Below, piece by piece: positions 21,457 through 31,869 of a DNA stretch of 53,766 nucleotides. Below the pieces are notes generated by a model. It worked only from the letters and a program-made list of their open reading frames with translations. It ran no database searches and had not been told where the DNA came from. The stretch is from Methylophaga sp. (GTDB lineage Bacteria > Pseudomonadota > Gammaproteobacteria > Nitrosococcales > Methylophagaceae). The stretch spans positions 2,438-56,203 of the forward strand of contig NVUI01000009.1 in the NCBI GenBank assembly GCA_002733105.1, in the 5' to 3' direction. A program made the position numbers and the translations under genes. The number at the start of each line of letters is the position of its first letter. Within the stretch, counting starts at the first letter, position 1.

Positions 21457-22308
21457 ATGAATACGCCTTCTTGCCCAATTTCAGGCGCAGGACTCGGGCT
21501 TCGCCGTAGTTTTATGGATGAGCTTGATGCACTTGATCATAACCCAGCCGACTTTCTGGAAGTGGCCCCAGAAAATTGGATGGAAATGGGCGGTGTGCTC
21601 GGTAAAAAGTTTACCCATTTTGCACAGCGTTATCCGATGATATGTCATGGCTTATCATTATCAATAGGCAGCCCAGCGCCTCTTGATGAACACTTTGTCA
21701 TTCGACTAAAGAAGTTTTTGGATAAGCATAATATCCGCTGCTACAGTGAACATTTGAGCTATTGTAGTGATGAGGGTCACTTGTACGATTTAATGCCGAT
21801 CCCCTTCACTGAAGAAGCGGTCACGCATGTTGCCAAGCGTATTCAGCGTGTACAGGAGATATTAGAGCGCCGCATTGTGATGGAAAATGTATCGTATTAC
21901 GCTGCACCAGGCCAAGAAATGACTGAAATTGATTTTATCAATGGTGTACTTGAGCAAGCTGATTGTGATCTATTACTTGATGTTAACAACATATATGTGA
22001 ATAGCATTAACCACGGTTATGATGCTGAAACCTATATTAAATCAATGCCTCAACAGCGTATCGCTTATCTACATATTGCGGGTCATTATGATGAAGCAGA
22101 GGATCTGATTGTAGATACGCATGGTGCTGATATTATTGATCCTGTATGGAAACTATTAGAAGTAACTTATCAACATCATGGTGTGTTGCCAACCTTATTA
22201 GAGCGTGACTTTAACATCCCTTCTGTTGCTTCACTCATTAAGGAAGTTGATCAAATCCGCCATTATCAATCAGCACAGGAACAAGATAATGTCGCACGCA
22301 CAGCATAA
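21457..22308 (+). CDS. DUF692 (MNIO) multinuclear iron oxidase
   Basis: 283 residues, TIM-barrel family of MbnB/BufB-type enzymes. Motifs: GAGLGLRRSF at 10-19, FLEVAPENWM (33-42), ICHGLSLSIGSP (about 66-77), CYSEHLSY (about 95-102), MENVSYYA, LLLDVNNIYVNS, YLHIAGHYD, DTHG and LLERDFNIP. The His/Glu/Asp ligands expected for two or three irons are all present. Such enzymes modify cysteines in small precursor peptides, using a partner protein for substrate binding. The partner overlaps its 3' end; no canonical small precursor gene is adjacent. aggggataa is a good ribosome site. Confidence 0.9.
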   Translation: MNTPSCPISGAGLGLRRSFMDELDALDHNPADFLEVAPENWMEMGGVLGKKFTHFAQRYPMICHGLSLSIGSPAPLDEHFVIRLKKFLDKHNIRCYSEHLSYCSDEGHLYDLMPIPFTEEAVTHVAKRIQRVQEILERRIVMENVSYYAAPGQEMTEIDFINGVLEQADCDLLLDVNNIYVNSINHGYDAETYIKSMPQQRIAYLHIAGHYDEAEDLIVDTHGADIIDPVWKLLEVTYQHHGVLPTLLERDFNIPSVASLIKEVDQIRHYQSAQEQDNVARTA

Positions 22309-23050
22309 CAGACCGAGCTTTATTGATACGCAATACCAATTTGCTGCTCACCTTCGTGATCCTGACAATAATCCTGCACCAGATAATATTGAACAACGCC
22401 GTATGGCGATATACCGCGAGTTATTTTATAACAATATTCAAGGTTTTATAGAGAATGGTTTCCCGGTGTTGAGAGAACTCACGGCTGATGAAGCTTGGCA
22501 CAATATGATTAGAGATTTCATGGTTAAACATCACTGTAAAACACCCCTATTTCATGAGATTTCTCGTGAATTTTTGTCTTATTTAGATAATGAACGTGAT
22601 ACTTCAAACGATCCCGTATTTATCAAACAACTCGCTCACTATGAATGGGTGGAGCTTGCATTAAGTGTTTCTGATAAAGAAGCCAGTCTAGTTCAGTTTA
22701 ATGCTCAAACTAACTATCTAGCTGAGGCTCTGCAGATTTCACCATTAGCGTGGCCATTATCTTATCAATATGCCGTTCATCAAATTAGCCCTGATTATCA
22801 ACCGAGCGAGCCTAATGGCAACCCTGTCTTTTTACTTGTTTACCGTAATCAACAGGATGAGGTGACTTTTATGGAGTTAAACCCCGTGAGTAATCGTCTT
22901 ATTGCTCTACTTAATGATGGAATGACGGGGCAAGTTGCTGCTGAACAAATAGCACAAGAGCTACAACACCCTAATCCTCAAGTGGTGATTGATGGGGCTA
23001 AGTCTCTTATTGATGACTGGTTGCAACGAGGTGTGTTAATTTCTAGGTAA
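22289..23050 (+). CDS. DUF2063 partner of the MNIO enzyme
   Basis: 253 residues from ATG 22289, overlapping the DUF692 gene by 20 nt. Contains FAAHLRDPDNNPAPDNIEQRRMAIYRELFYNN (shown in parts: 'RRMAIYRELF'), then GFPVLRELTADEAW and FLSYLDNER, the N-terminal helical DUF2063 domain, followed by a C-terminal domain resembling winged substrate-binding domains. In related systems this protein binds the leader of the precursor and delivers it to the oxidase. A terminator follows at once. Confidence 0.88.
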   Translation: MSHAQHNRPSFIDTQYQFAAHLRDPDNNPAPDNIEQRRMAIYRELFYNNIQGFIENGFPVLRELTADEAWHNMIRDFMVKHHCKTPLFHEISREFLSYLDNERDTSNDPVFIKQLAHYEWVELALSVSDKEASLVQFNAQTNYLAEALQISPLAWPLSYQYAVHQISPDYQPSEPNGNPVFLLVYRNQQDEVTFMELNPVSNRLIALLNDGMTGQVAAEQIAQELQHPNPQVVIDGAKSLIDDWLQRGVLISR

Positions 23051-23051
23051 T

Positions 23052-23085
23052 AAAAAAGGCTAAAGATTACTCTTTAGCCTTTTTA
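23052..23085. terminator. Bidirectional terminator between the MNIO pair and eda
   Basis: AAAAAAGGCTAAAG pairs with CTTTAGCCTTTTT around ATTACT, with A and T runs on the two sides. It lies between convergent genes. Confidence 0.9.
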
Positions 23086-23121
23086 AATAAACCTAGTTAC
23101 CCGGGGTTCAGTTTACTTAGA

Positions 23122-23754
23122 TTATGCCGTAGCTAACGTGATAGCCTCTGCAGATAAACGGGTGATCTCATCCCAGTTTTCAGTATCAACAAGGTTAGCT
23201 GCACACATCCATGAACCACCAACACAGGCTACATTAGGCAAGCTGTAATAATCTTTAACGTTCTTCTGGTTCACACCGCCCGTTGGGCAGAACGTAATCT
23301 GAGGGATCGGTGCACCGATTGATTTCAACATGGGGATACCACCTGCCGCTTCAGCAGGGAAAAATTTCATTTCAGTAATGCCTTTTTCTAATAAACGCAT
23401 GGCTTCACTTGGGTTAGCAACACCGGGCAATAAAGGAACGCCTGTTGCTAGTGCTGCATCAATCATTTTATCGGTGGTACCAGGGCTAACAATAAACTCA
23501 GCACCTGCTGCAATGGCTTTATTTAATGTATCAATATTGATAATAGTACCTGCACCGACAATGGCATCTGGCACTTCAGCTTTAATGCGAGTAATTGATT
23601 CCAATGCTGCATCAGTACGCAAGGTAATTTCTAATACGGTAATGCCACCTTTCACCAAGGCTTTCGCTAATGGCACCGCATGTTCAACATTGTTAATCAC
23701 CATCACCGGTACAATCGGTGAAGAGTTCATAATTTGCTTAATTGTTTTACTCAT
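23122..23754 (-). CDS. eda: 2-keto-3-deoxy-6-phosphogluconate (KDPG) aldolase
   Basis: 210 residues, family length. LEITLRTDAALESI holds the catalytic Glu, VSPGTTDKMIDAAL the phosphate-binding loop region, and EMKFFPAEAAGG the Schiff-base Lys. Cleaves KDPG to pyruvate and glyceraldehyde-3-phosphate, the last step of the Entner-Doudoroff pathway. It follows edd (111 bp) on the same strand, so a two-gene operon is likely. Confidence 0.96.
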   Translation of the reverse strand: MSKTIKQIMNSSPIVPVMVINNVEHAVPLAKALVKGGITVLEITLRTDAALESITRIKAEVPDAIVGAGTIINIDTLNKAIAAGAEFIVSPGTTDKMIDAALATGVPLLPGVANPSEAMRLLEKGITEMKFFPAEAAGGIPMLKSIGAPIPQITFCPTGGVNQKNVKDYYSLPNVACVGGSWMCAANLVDTENWDEITRLSAEAITLATA

Positions 23755-23865
23755 TCTGTGTTATTTTCCAAAATCTAATGTAATTAAATGATTGCCTCTC
23801 TAATTCAGCATAGTTAAATTTTTACTTAAAACACAGTAAAAAATCACTAGGCCAGATATGACAAT

Positions 23866-25689
23866 TTATTCGACGTTAAACATGTTGATAGCCCCTGTTT
23901 CAGCAGAAGAAACGCCTTGTCGGAAGCTATCAAATAATTCTCTACCCATGCCATAATGGTGATCAGTGCTACCTTTAATGCACTGTGTCCGTTGCTCAAA
24001 GATAACGGTATCAATCAAAATATTCAAGGAACCCGTTTGTGTATTCAAGTGCAACATATCCCCAGTACGCACTCGAGTTAATGGGCCACCTTCTTCACAT
24101 TCTGGGCACATATGGATCGCTGAAGGTATTTTACCTGATGCACCAGACATTCGACCATCCGTGACAATCGCAACATGGAAACCTTTGTCTTGTAGCGAAC
24201 CTAACAGTGGTGTGAGCTTATGTAATTCAGGCATACCATTCGCTTTAGGGCCTTGGAATCGTAGTACGACAATCAGGTCTTTCTCCAGCTCACCACGTTT
24301 GAATGCAGCCACAACATCATCCTGATCATCAAATACCATGGCAGGTGCTTTTACAACTTGATGCTCTTCTGCAACAGCAGAGATCTTCGACATTCCTCGA
24401 CCTAAATTGCCGTGGATCAAATGCAAACCACCACTGGTTGAGAACGGTTTTTTAATACTACCAATCACATCTTTATCTAGTGAGTTTTCAGGCCCTTCTT
24501 CCCACACTAATTTATTATCAATTAGTTTAGGCTCTTGGGTATAACTGCTCATGCCACGTGTTGGTGCAACCGTTATAATATCTTCATGCATTAAGCCATG
24601 CTTCAATAACTCACCTATCAATACACTCATGCCACCTGCGGCTTGGAAGTGGTTAATATCTGCATCACCATTGGGATAAATTCGTGTCAATAATGGAATA
24701 ATTTTAGTGATTTTATCAAAATCATCCCAGTTAATAATGATGCCTGCTGCACGAGCAATCGCGACTAAATGCATCGTATGGTTGGTTGAGCCACCCGTTG
24801 CCATCAAACCAATGATGGCGTTCACAATTGCTTTTTCATCAATCATATAACCAAATGGACGGAAATCATCCCCCATGGCTGTATATTTTAATACTTGTTC
24901 TGTTGCATTCTTAGTTAATGCCTCACGCAAGGGTGTATTAGGATTAACAAATGAGCTGCCGGGTAAATGCAGCCCCATCATTTCCACCATCATTTGATTA
25001 CTATTTGCTGTGCCGTAGAAAGTACAAGTACCCGGGCTATGATAAGACTCTGACTCTGCCTTCAATAGTGCATCACGGTCTACTTTTCCTTCTGCAAACA
25101 ACTGACGAATACGTACTTTTTCTTTATTCGGTAAGCCGCTTGGCATTGGACCACCCGGTATAAACATCGCCGGTAAATGACCAAAACTCAACGCAGAAAT
25201 CAATAATCCTGGTACAATTTTGTCACAGATGCCAAGGAATATTGCACCATCAAACATATTATGGCTTAGGCCTATTGCTGCTGACATTGCAATAACATCT
25301 CGGCTAAATAGAGATAACTCCATGCCAGCTTGACCTTGTGTCACCCCATCACACATCGCTGGCACGCCACCGGCAAACTGTGCAACACCACCGGCTAACG
25401 TAGCCGCTTGCTTAATAATGTCTGGATAATCTTTATAAGGCTGATGTGCCGACAACATATCATTATATGCTGAGATGATGCCGATATTTGCCTTTACTGT
25501 ACCCGACAAATCTGTTTTATCAGAGGCATTACATGCCGCAAAGCCATGGACTAAATTTCCACAGGCTAATTGTGCTCTATGTGGGCCAGTTTCAACTGCC
25601 GCGTCAATTCGTGCAAGGTACTTAGTCCTCGTTTCTCGACTGCGTTTAATGATGTCATTTGTAACCGCTTCTAATACTGGGTGTGTCAT
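23866..25689 (-). CDS. edd: 6-phosphogluconate dehydratase
   Basis: 607 residues, family length. IlvD/Edd family: motifs [49 protein letters not shown] and [16 protein letters not shown]; the Cys in [13 protein letters not shown] and GTCTFYG are the expected iron-sulfur cluster ligands. Dehydrates 6-phosphogluconate to KDPG. With eda it forms a complete Entner-Doudoroff branch, consistent with a ribulose-monophosphate methylotroph or a sugar-using relative. Confidence 0.96.
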   Translation of the reverse strand: MTHPVLEAVTNDIIKRSRETRTKYLARIDAAVETGPHRAQLACGNLVHGFAACNASDKTDLSGTVKANIGIISAYNDMLSAHQPYKDYPDIIKQAATLAGGVAQFAGGVPAMCDGVTQGQAGMELSLFSRDVIAMSAAIGLSHNMFDGAIFLGICDKIVPGLLISALSFGHLPAMFIPGGPMPSGLPNKEKVRIRQLFAEGKVDRDALLKAESESYHSPGTCTFYGTANSNQMMVEMMGLHLPGSSFVNPNTPLREALTKNATEQVLKYTAMGDDFRPFGYMIDEKAIVNAIIGLMATGGSTNHTMHLVAIARAAGIIINWDDFDKITKIIPLLTRIYPNGDADINHFQAAGGMSVLIGELLKHGLMHEDIITVAPTRGMSSYTQEPKLIDNKLVWEEGPENSLDKDVIGSIKKPFSTSGGLHLIHGNLGRGMSKISAVAEEHQVVKAPAMVFDDQDDVVAAFKRGELEKDLIVVLRFQGPKANGMPELHKLTPLLGSLQDKGFHVAIVTDGRMSGASGKIPSAIHMCPECEEGGPLTRVRTGDMLHLNTQTGSLNILIDTVIFEQRTQCIKGSTDHHYGMGRELFDSFRQGVSSAETGAINMFNVE

Positions 25690-25846
25690 ATTTTCATTCT
25701 CTCGCTACCTTGCTTTTGTAAACTGCAAAGCTCTCTATATTTGATAATCTAATCGAAATTAGACCTGTTCTGAATACTGGGACGATCTAAGATATTAACC
25801 TGATTTAGCAATTTTCGCACGGTGAATTTCTATTTCATGACAAGAT

Positions 25847-26929
25847 TCAAGCCTCGTATAAATTCATAACCCAAGAAAAAACAATGACTTGCGGCACAGT
25901 CACTAGCGGCAAAAATAGTGTAACTTTCCATGAGCCAGTTGTCTCACGTAAAGAGATCATTTCAGTGTAATCAGTTGCCACCCCCGTCATTAAAAAGACA
26001 AAACCATTTCCTGAAGCCTGTGCCCTTGTCACTAAGTCTGCTGCTATCGGTGTTGAGCCTTCTGAACAGAGCTCCAAAATAGTGGCCACAATCAATGCCA
26101 TACCTAAGCCTGCCAAAGTCGCGCCAAAATAAGTCTGAAAATTATCAATAGGCACAAAGGTGCGAATAGCAGCTGCTAACAGCACCCCCAATAATAACCA
26201 GCGAACAATCATTTTTGAATCTTTTATACCTTCCCACAATAGGGAATACCACCATTGAAAGCTAAATTGTGTGGTGCTGATCGTTTTTTTAGCTGATGGC
26301 CAAAACTTAAAATCATTGAGTTCAATACTGTTGGGGTTAGCTGGCAAGGTATTTCTACCAACTAACCAATCAAAGATTAACCCACTGACAATACCGATAA
26401 ACATTGAGCAGGCGATAAATAATAAAGTCCATTGCCAACCAATCAAGGCAATAAGTATCACGGTCAAAGAAAGAGAGTTCCACGGGCTGGCAATCAAAAA
26501 GGCCATGACTTGACCTAAACTAGCACCTCGCTGATATAGGCGCATGGCAACTAACAATATGCCATGACTATATAAATCTAAAAGTACACCAGCAAATGTT
26601 GCTCATAGAATCCCAGGCAATGTATCTCCTTTTCCTAATAAAGAAGTTACAAACTCTCGAGGAACACGGCCTAGTACACCCACAAAAAACATACCCAACG
26701 CTAAGCCTACCCACATACTATTCATCAAATTACGGATCGCTTCAGCCATCGTTGCTAGTGATGACCACGATTGGATAAAATCAGCGGCAAAAAAATCAAC
26801 ACAGTATCCAACCGTCGCCAGCACTAATGTTGTCCACAACAACCTATCTGGTGGTAATTTTTTATTGGGCTCACCATCACAGCAATCCTGCTGTTTTACA
26901 GGCTCTGGAGTGTCACTACAAGATGCCAT
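25847..26929 (-). pseudogene. SO_0444-type permease (DUF318/ArsP-like) with an in-frame stop
   Basis: One frame from ATG 26927-26929 to TAA 25847-25849 is broken by a single TGA at 26603-26605. Before it: N-terminal Cys-rich stretch (CSDTPEPVKQQDCCDGE), first helices and LGKGDTLPGIL. After it, in frame: ATFAGVLLDLYSHG, MRLYQRGASLGQVMAFLI, ASPWNSLSLTV, and a second half with ELCSEGSTPIAADLV. Without the stop it would be 360 residues with about eight helices, the usual size for the PF03773 permeases tied to heavy metal/Cu-Zn efflux. The family usually has Cys where this protein has Tyr in DLYSHG, a further sign of drift. A CGA to TGA change would explain the stop. In-frame restart at 26557 could make a truncated product. 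Confidence 0.8.
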
Positions 26930-27015
26930 ATAAAAATCCTTCGATTGTTCATGTATGATCTATTGTACGATGCCATCTTTCAGATGAATATTTATTTTCG
27001 CCAAGAGACTCCTAC

Positions 27016-27702
27016 ATGAGTGAAACCAGACCATTACGGACTGTTCGTAGCTTTGTACGCCGTGAAGGCAGACTAACACCCGGACAACAACGTGCTATTG
27101 ATAGATTATGGCCTCAGTTTGCTATTGATGAAGGCGAGACTTTAATTGATCTTAACCAACTATTTGGCCGAGATGCATCTAAAATATTAGAAATTGGCTT
27201 TGGTAATGGCGCTTCTCTTGTGGAGATGGCAAAAAACCAACCTGATAATGATTTTCTGGGTGTTGAAGTACATCGTCCTGGTGTTGGTCAACTGCTCAAC
27301 GCAATTGAACAACACGGCTTAACTAATTTACGCGTTGCTTGCACGGATGCGGTGGAATTACTTAAATACCGTATTGCTGACAAGAGTCTGGATCGAGTAC
27401 AACTTTATTTCCCCGATCCTTGGCATAAAAAGCGTCATCATAAACGTCGGATCATCCAACCCAAATTTGTCACACTACTTGCTCAAAAAATAAAATTAGA
27501 CGGGCATCTTCATATGGCTACTGATTGGCAGCACTATGCAGAACAGATGCTTGATGATCTCTCGAATAACGATAATTTTATTAACTGTGCAGACCATGCT
27601 GATTATATTCCAAGACCCGATTATCGGCCCCTCACTAAATTTGAACAGCGTGGTCAGCGCTTAGGCCATGGCGTATGGGATTTGTTATTCAAGCGTCACT
27701 AA
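27016..27702 (+). CDS. trmB: tRNA (guanine-N7)-methyltransferase
   Basis: 228 residues. LEIGFGNGASLVEMA is the SAM-binding loop, followed by FLGVEVHRPGVGQLL, DAVELL, YFPDPWHKKRHHKRR (the signature of the family) and a C-terminal TKFEQRGQRLGHGVWDL. Makes m7G46 in tRNA. Divergent from the broken permease; no clear co-operonic partner. Confidence 0.96.
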   Translation: MSETRPLRTVRSFVRREGRLTPGQQRAIDRLWPQFAIDEGETLIDLNQLFGRDASKILEIGFGNGASLVEMAKNQPDNDFLGVEVHRPGVGQLLNAIEQHGLTNLRVACTDAVELLKYRIADKSLDRVQLYFPDPWHKKRHHKRRIIQPKFVTLLAQKIKLDGHLHMATDWQHYAEQMLDDLSNNDNFINCADHADYIPRPDYRPLTKFEQRGQRLGHGVWDLLFKRH

Positions 27703-27784
27703 ATGTTCATTAAAACTTGCAATATTGTTACTGTTAGGATACTTTCCGTTATATTCGGCATTTTTCATAGGATAACAATTAGTT

Positions 27785-29113
27785 ATGAGCCAATATAAAC
27801 AAATCAAATTAAGTGTATTATTATTTGCTTTAACCTTTAGTACACTCAGCTACAGTGCCGGCTTCGCCATTATTGAACAAAGCGTCACCAGTCTTGGCCG
27901 TGCTTTTGCTGGTAGTGCCGCAGTTGCTGAAGATGCCAGTACCATATTTTTTAACCCTGCTGGACTGACATATTTATCTCATTCTGAATTAGCTACTGGG
28001 CTCAATTTTATTGTTCCACGTAGTGAATTTAATAATGATGGCTCAACGATTGCTCCTGCTTTAGGTGGGGCGGCATTATCTGGCCGTGAGGGTGATGCGA
28101 GTAATCTAGCTGTTGTGCCTAATCTTTATTATGCACATCGCTTAAATGATGATGTTGTGGTGGGTATTGGTGTCAATGCCCCTTTTGGTCTTGTCACTGA
28201 ATATTCGGATAATTGGGTGGGCCGTTACCATGGTATCAAATCTGATTTATTGACCATGAATATCAACCCATCTATCGGCTTTAAAGCAACCGACCGACTT
28301 TCACTAGGCTTTGGGGTCAACTTACAATATGTTGATCTTGAACTCACTCAAGCTGTTGATTTTGGTGCGGTTTGTGCAGACGCTGGTGCGGTTGCATGTG
28401 CACAACCACAGCAGAATGATGGTAAGGCAAAATTAACAGCAGATGATTGGAGTTGGGGTTTTAACCTCGGCCTGATATTTCAGGCAACAGATGCTACACG
28501 TATTGCCTTGGCCTACCGCTCGAAAGTATCTCATCATTTAACAGGGAAAGGTAAATTCACCATACCTTCAGATCCAGTTGTTCAAGCAGTTGCTGCTGGT
28601 GCTGGCTTTGCAGATGGTGCTATTTCTGGTGATATTGATCTGCCTGAATCAGCTTCTTTTGCCATTCATCATCAAATTAATAATAAGTGGGCAATTACAG
28701 GAGACGCTTCTTGGACACGCTGGGAGCGCTTTAAAGAATTAGCGATAGAATCACCTGTAAATCGATTAAGTAGTGTTAAAGAAGAAAACTGGAATAACAA
28801 TATGCGTTACGGCTTAGGCCTTACCTATACCCCAAATGATAGATGGACTTTGCGTGGTGGTATTGCTTATGATGAAACGCCCGTTTCAGATCAATATAGA
28901 ACACCTCGTATCCCTGATGAAGACCGTAAATGGATCGCTATTGGTGCTAGTTATAAATATTCAGACCATATAACAGTTGATGCAGGTTACACGCATCTTT
29001 TTGTCAGTAGCCCTAGTATTAATGATCAAACAGCTCAAGGTTACACCTTATCAGGTGATTACGATGCTAGCGTTGATATCTTAGGTGTTCAAATGCGTTG
29101 GATATTCCTGTAA
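27785..29113 (+). CDS. FadL/OmpP1-type outer-membrane transporter
   Basis: 442 residues. Signal peptide ends about SYSAG (26), then GFAIIEQSVTSLGRAFAGSA and the NPAG motif (FFNPAGLTYL), the hallmark of the hatch domain of FadL barrels. The rest alternates beta strands and ends with aromatic-rich QMRWIFL. It imports long-chain fatty acids or hydrophobic compounds. It is 19 bp upstream of a long-chain acyl-CoA ligase, which makes fatty acids the likely cargo. Confidence 0.93.
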   Translation: MSQYKQIKLSVLLFALTFSTLSYSAGFAIIEQSVTSLGRAFAGSAAVAEDASTIFFNPAGLTYLSHSELATGLNFIVPRSEFNNDGSTIAPALGGAALSGREGDASNLAVVPNLYYAHRLNDDVVVGIGVNAPFGLVTEYSDNWVGRYHGIKSDLLTMNINPSIGFKATDRLSLGFGVNLQYVDLELTQAVDFGAVCADAGAVACAQPQQNDGKAKLTADDWSWGFNLGLIFQATDATRIALAYRSKVSHHLTGKGKFTIPSDPVVQAVAAGAGFADGAISGDIDLPESASFAIHHQINNKWAITGDASWTRWERFKELAIESPVNRLSSVKEENWNNNMRYGLGLTYTPNDRWTLRGGIAYDETPVSDQYRTPRIPDEDRKWIAIGASYKYSDHITVDAGYTHLFVSSPSINDQTAQGYTLSGDYDASVDILGVQMRWIFL

Positions 29114-29132
29114 ATTAAAGAGTTCCTCAACT

Positions 29133-30932
29133 ATGTCCGCCGTATTAACCGATGTAATCCTTCCAGAACAAGCTGGAACATTATATGGCTTGTTTCGTGA
29201 GCGAGTTAAACGTAGCCCACAGCATCCTGCATATCGAAATTATTCTAGTAAAACCAAGTCTTGGTATGATGTCACTTGGCAACAAGTCGCGACTCAAGTT
29301 GCACGTTGGCAAGATGCATTAGCACAAGAACAATTGGAACCTGGTGACAGAGTAGCTATCAACCTAAAAAACTGTAAAGAGTGGGTGATTTTTGATCAAG
29401 CCGCCATGGGATTAGGGCTGATAGTTGTGCCACTCTATCCTGATGACAGGCCTGATAATGTTGCCTATATATTGCAGGATGCTGATGTTAAATTATTATT
29501 CCTGCAAAATGCAGCCCAGTGGAAACGACTTGAACCATCACTCACCGAGGAGCATCGCCTGCAACGTGTCATTATCAATAACCAAGATGATGATAAGTTA
29601 ACCGGCCCAGCTGTCTACGCCAAACAATGGTTACCCGATAATTGGGGGGTGCTACAAGAATGGGATACAGAGCCGCATAACTTAGCATCTATTATCTATA
29701 CTTCTGGTACGACTGGTCGTCCAAAAGGTGTGATGCTAAGCCATTACAATATGTTATCTGTTGCATCAGGCGCATTACAGTTTTTTGATGTCTTCCCCAG
29801 TGATGTATTTCTCTCTTTTCTGCCTCTTTCACATACGCTTGAAAGGACAGCAGGTTATTACTTGCCTATTATGGCTGGAGCTACTGTTGCTTATGCACGA
29901 GGCATTCCCCAGCTTGCTGAAGATATGCAAACCATAAAACCCAGTCTTATGATTGCTGTCCCGCGAATTTTTGAGCGCATTTATAATCGCTTACAATCCC
30001 AATTAGTCACTAAATCTGTTATCGCAAAGGGTTTATTTAAAATAACAGCGGCATTAGGCTGGGCTAGATTTCAGCACCAACAAGGTAGAGGTTGGTGGCG
30101 GCCTGGTTTTTTGATGTGGCCAATGCTTGAAAAACTTATTGCATCAAAGGTGCAAGAACGAATGGGCGGCAATATTCGTATCATTGTTAGTGGTGGTGCA
30201 GCCCTCTCTCCTCAAATATCTAAATTGTTTATAGGTCTTGGTATTTGTTTGCTACAGGGTTATGGTTTGACTGAGACAAGTCCTATTATTAGCTTCAATT
30301 CACCCGATCATAATGATCCGGCAAGTGTCGGTAGAGCGATCCCTGGTGTTGCAGTGATGGTTGGAGGTAATGATGAGCTACTAGTGCGTGGCCCAGGTAA
30401 TATGTTGGGCTATTGGAATAACCACAAAGCGACAGCACAAACTATTGATGCTCGGGGTTGGTTACATACTGGTGACCAAGCCCGAATCAGTGATGATGGA
30501 TATATTTATATCACTGGCCGAATTAAAGATATCCTGGTTTTAAGTAATGGAGAAAAGGTACCACCTGGTGATATTGAATCGGCTATTTTAATGGATGATA
30601 TTTTTGAACAAGCGCTTGTACTAGGTGAAGGTAAAGCCTATTTGTCGGCATTACTTGTGCTTCATTCTGACCATTGGTTTGGTTTAGCTAAGGAGCATGG
30701 CTTAGACGGCTTTGACCATGCTAGTTTGAATAACAAAGCATTACATAATGATGTAGTTCAACGCTTGCGAAAACTGCTCCATGAATTTCCTGCCTATGCC
30801 AGGATCCGCAGGGTCACACTGACATTACATCCTTGGACTGTAGAAGATGATCTGATGACGCCAACCATGAAAATAAAACGGCCTAAAGTCATTGCTCACC
30901 ATCAATCTGACATCAACAAAATGTATAGCTAA
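29133..30932 (+). CDS. Long-chain acyl-CoA ligase (AMP-forming)
   Basis: 599 residues from ATG 29133. IIYTSGTTGRPKGVMLSH is the AMP-binding P-loop, then FLPLSHTLERTAGYY, GYGLTETSPII, GWLHTGDQARIS and GRIKDILVLSNGEKVPPGDIE. Adenylates fatty acids and forms CoA thioesters. FadD is usually a little shorter, but the order of motifs and length suit the eukaryote-like long-chain ligase branch. It forms a transport-plus-activation pair with the FadL-type porin. Confidence 0.93.
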   Translation: MSAVLTDVILPEQAGTLYGLFRERVKRSPQHPAYRNYSSKTKSWYDVTWQQVATQVARWQDALAQEQLEPGDRVAINLKNCKEWVIFDQAAMGLGLIVVPLYPDDRPDNVAYILQDADVKLLFLQNAAQWKRLEPSLTEEHRLQRVIINNQDDDKLTGPAVYAKQWLPDNWGVLQEWDTEPHNLASIIYTSGTTGRPKGVMLSHYNMLSVASGALQFFDVFPSDVFLSFLPLSHTLERTAGYYLPIMAGATVAYARGIPQLAEDMQTIKPSLMIAVPRIFERIYNRLQSQLVTKSVIAKGLFKITAALGWARFQHQQGRGWWRPGFLMWPMLEKLIASKVQERMGGNIRIIVSGGAALSPQISKLFIGLGICLLQGYGLTETSPIISFNSPDHNDPASVGRAIPGVAVMVGGNDELLVRGPGNMLGYWNNHKATAQTIDARGWLHTGDQARISDDGYIYITGRIKDILVLSNGEKVPPGDIESAILMDDIFEQALVLGEGKAYLSALLVLHSDHWFGLAKEHGLDGFDHASLNNKALHNDVVQRLRKLLHEFPAYARIRRVTLTLHPWTVEDDLMTPTMKIKRPKVIAHHQSDINKMYS

Positions 30933-30966
30933 CCTTCCCCATCAAGGAAATACAGCTTGTTTAATT

Positions 30967-31869
30967 TTATTTTGTTGCATTTGGCAACGATAATATAACG
31001 CCACCCGCATCACCTGATAACAATGTTTGTGGATAGCTGCCATTCCAACGCTGCACACTATTATATTCGATTAATTCAGATGTTATTGACTGTGCCAACA
31101 CTTTATTGGCATTAGCTTGAGCTTGAGCTTCTTTTAAAATACGGTACGCTTCTGCATCAGCATGGGTACGTTTAGCATTAGCATCTGCTATCGCTGCTTG
31201 CTCCCTAGCTTCGGCCTGTTTAACCTGTTGTTGCGCTTGCTGTTCAACAATATTCAACTGTGCTTTTTCACGCTCTAATTGTTCTTGTCGTTCTTTGGTC
31301 TGAATAACAGCGCTGGTCACAACTTGTGGTAACGTAATATCACGAAATAATACTGCCTGGACAAGAACACCTTTAGGTTCAAGATAAGATTTTAATCCAT
31401 CTTCCATATAAAATTGAAGTTCTTGTTGTACCGTATCGAGGTAAAAATCTTGTGATTTTGCCACTGTTTTACCTGCCTCACGCAACAATGAGCGTACTTT
31501 AGGCGTAATATGTTTGCTCACTACGTCTTCAAGACGACCTGTTTGTTGCAGTATTGTCGGTGTGCGAACAGGATCTAAACGAAAGGTAACAGACACATCC
31601 ATCGTCGATTTTAATTTGTCTTGTGAAGGTACATGGATTTTATCCCAGGTATAGGTCAGTTGACGTAAATCAAAACTAGTAAATTTAAGTAAAGGATTAA
31701 CAATGTGGAATCCCTCTCCATAAGCTTCCTTTTGTACATCACCAAACAGTGTTGCTACTTTATTATGGCCAGCTCTAACGGTCGTATACGAATTCATTAA
31801 CACAATTAAAACCAGTGCAACGATAGCGATTGAAGTAATAGGTATTTGCTTATTCATTTGTGTCTCCAC
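30967..31869 (-). CDS. SPFH/prohibitin-family membrane protein
   Basis: 300 residues, or 296 if ATG 31857 is used. One N-terminal helix (IAIVALVLIVLMNSYTTV), then an SPFH domain and a long Ala/Gln/Glu-rich coiled-coil (RQEQLEREKAQLNIVEQQAQ). This is the stomatin/prohibitin plan; HflC-like in length. It overlaps the end of folC by 3 to 20 nt. HflK/HflC partners are not seen here, so its protein client is unknown. Confidence 0.85.
   Translation of the reverse strand: METQMNKQIPITSIAIVALVLIVLMNSYTTVRAGHNKVATLFGDVQKEAYGEGFHIVNPLLKFTSFDLRQLTYTWDKIHVPSQDKLKSTMDVSVTFRLDPVRTPTILQQTGRLEDVVSKHITPKVRSLLREAGKTVAKSQDFYLDTVQQELQFYMEDGLKSYLEPKGVLVQAVLFRDITLPQVVTSAVIQTKERQEQLEREKAQLNIVEQQAQQQVKQAEAREQAAIADANAKRTHADAEAYRILKEAQAQANANKVLAQSITSELIEYNSVQRWNGSYPQTLLSGDAGGVILSLPNATK

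Noticed and set aside
26603-26605. TGA in the permease as recoded codon
   Set aside because: Most other genes in the window use TGA/TAA as normal stops, so a general recoding is unlikely.
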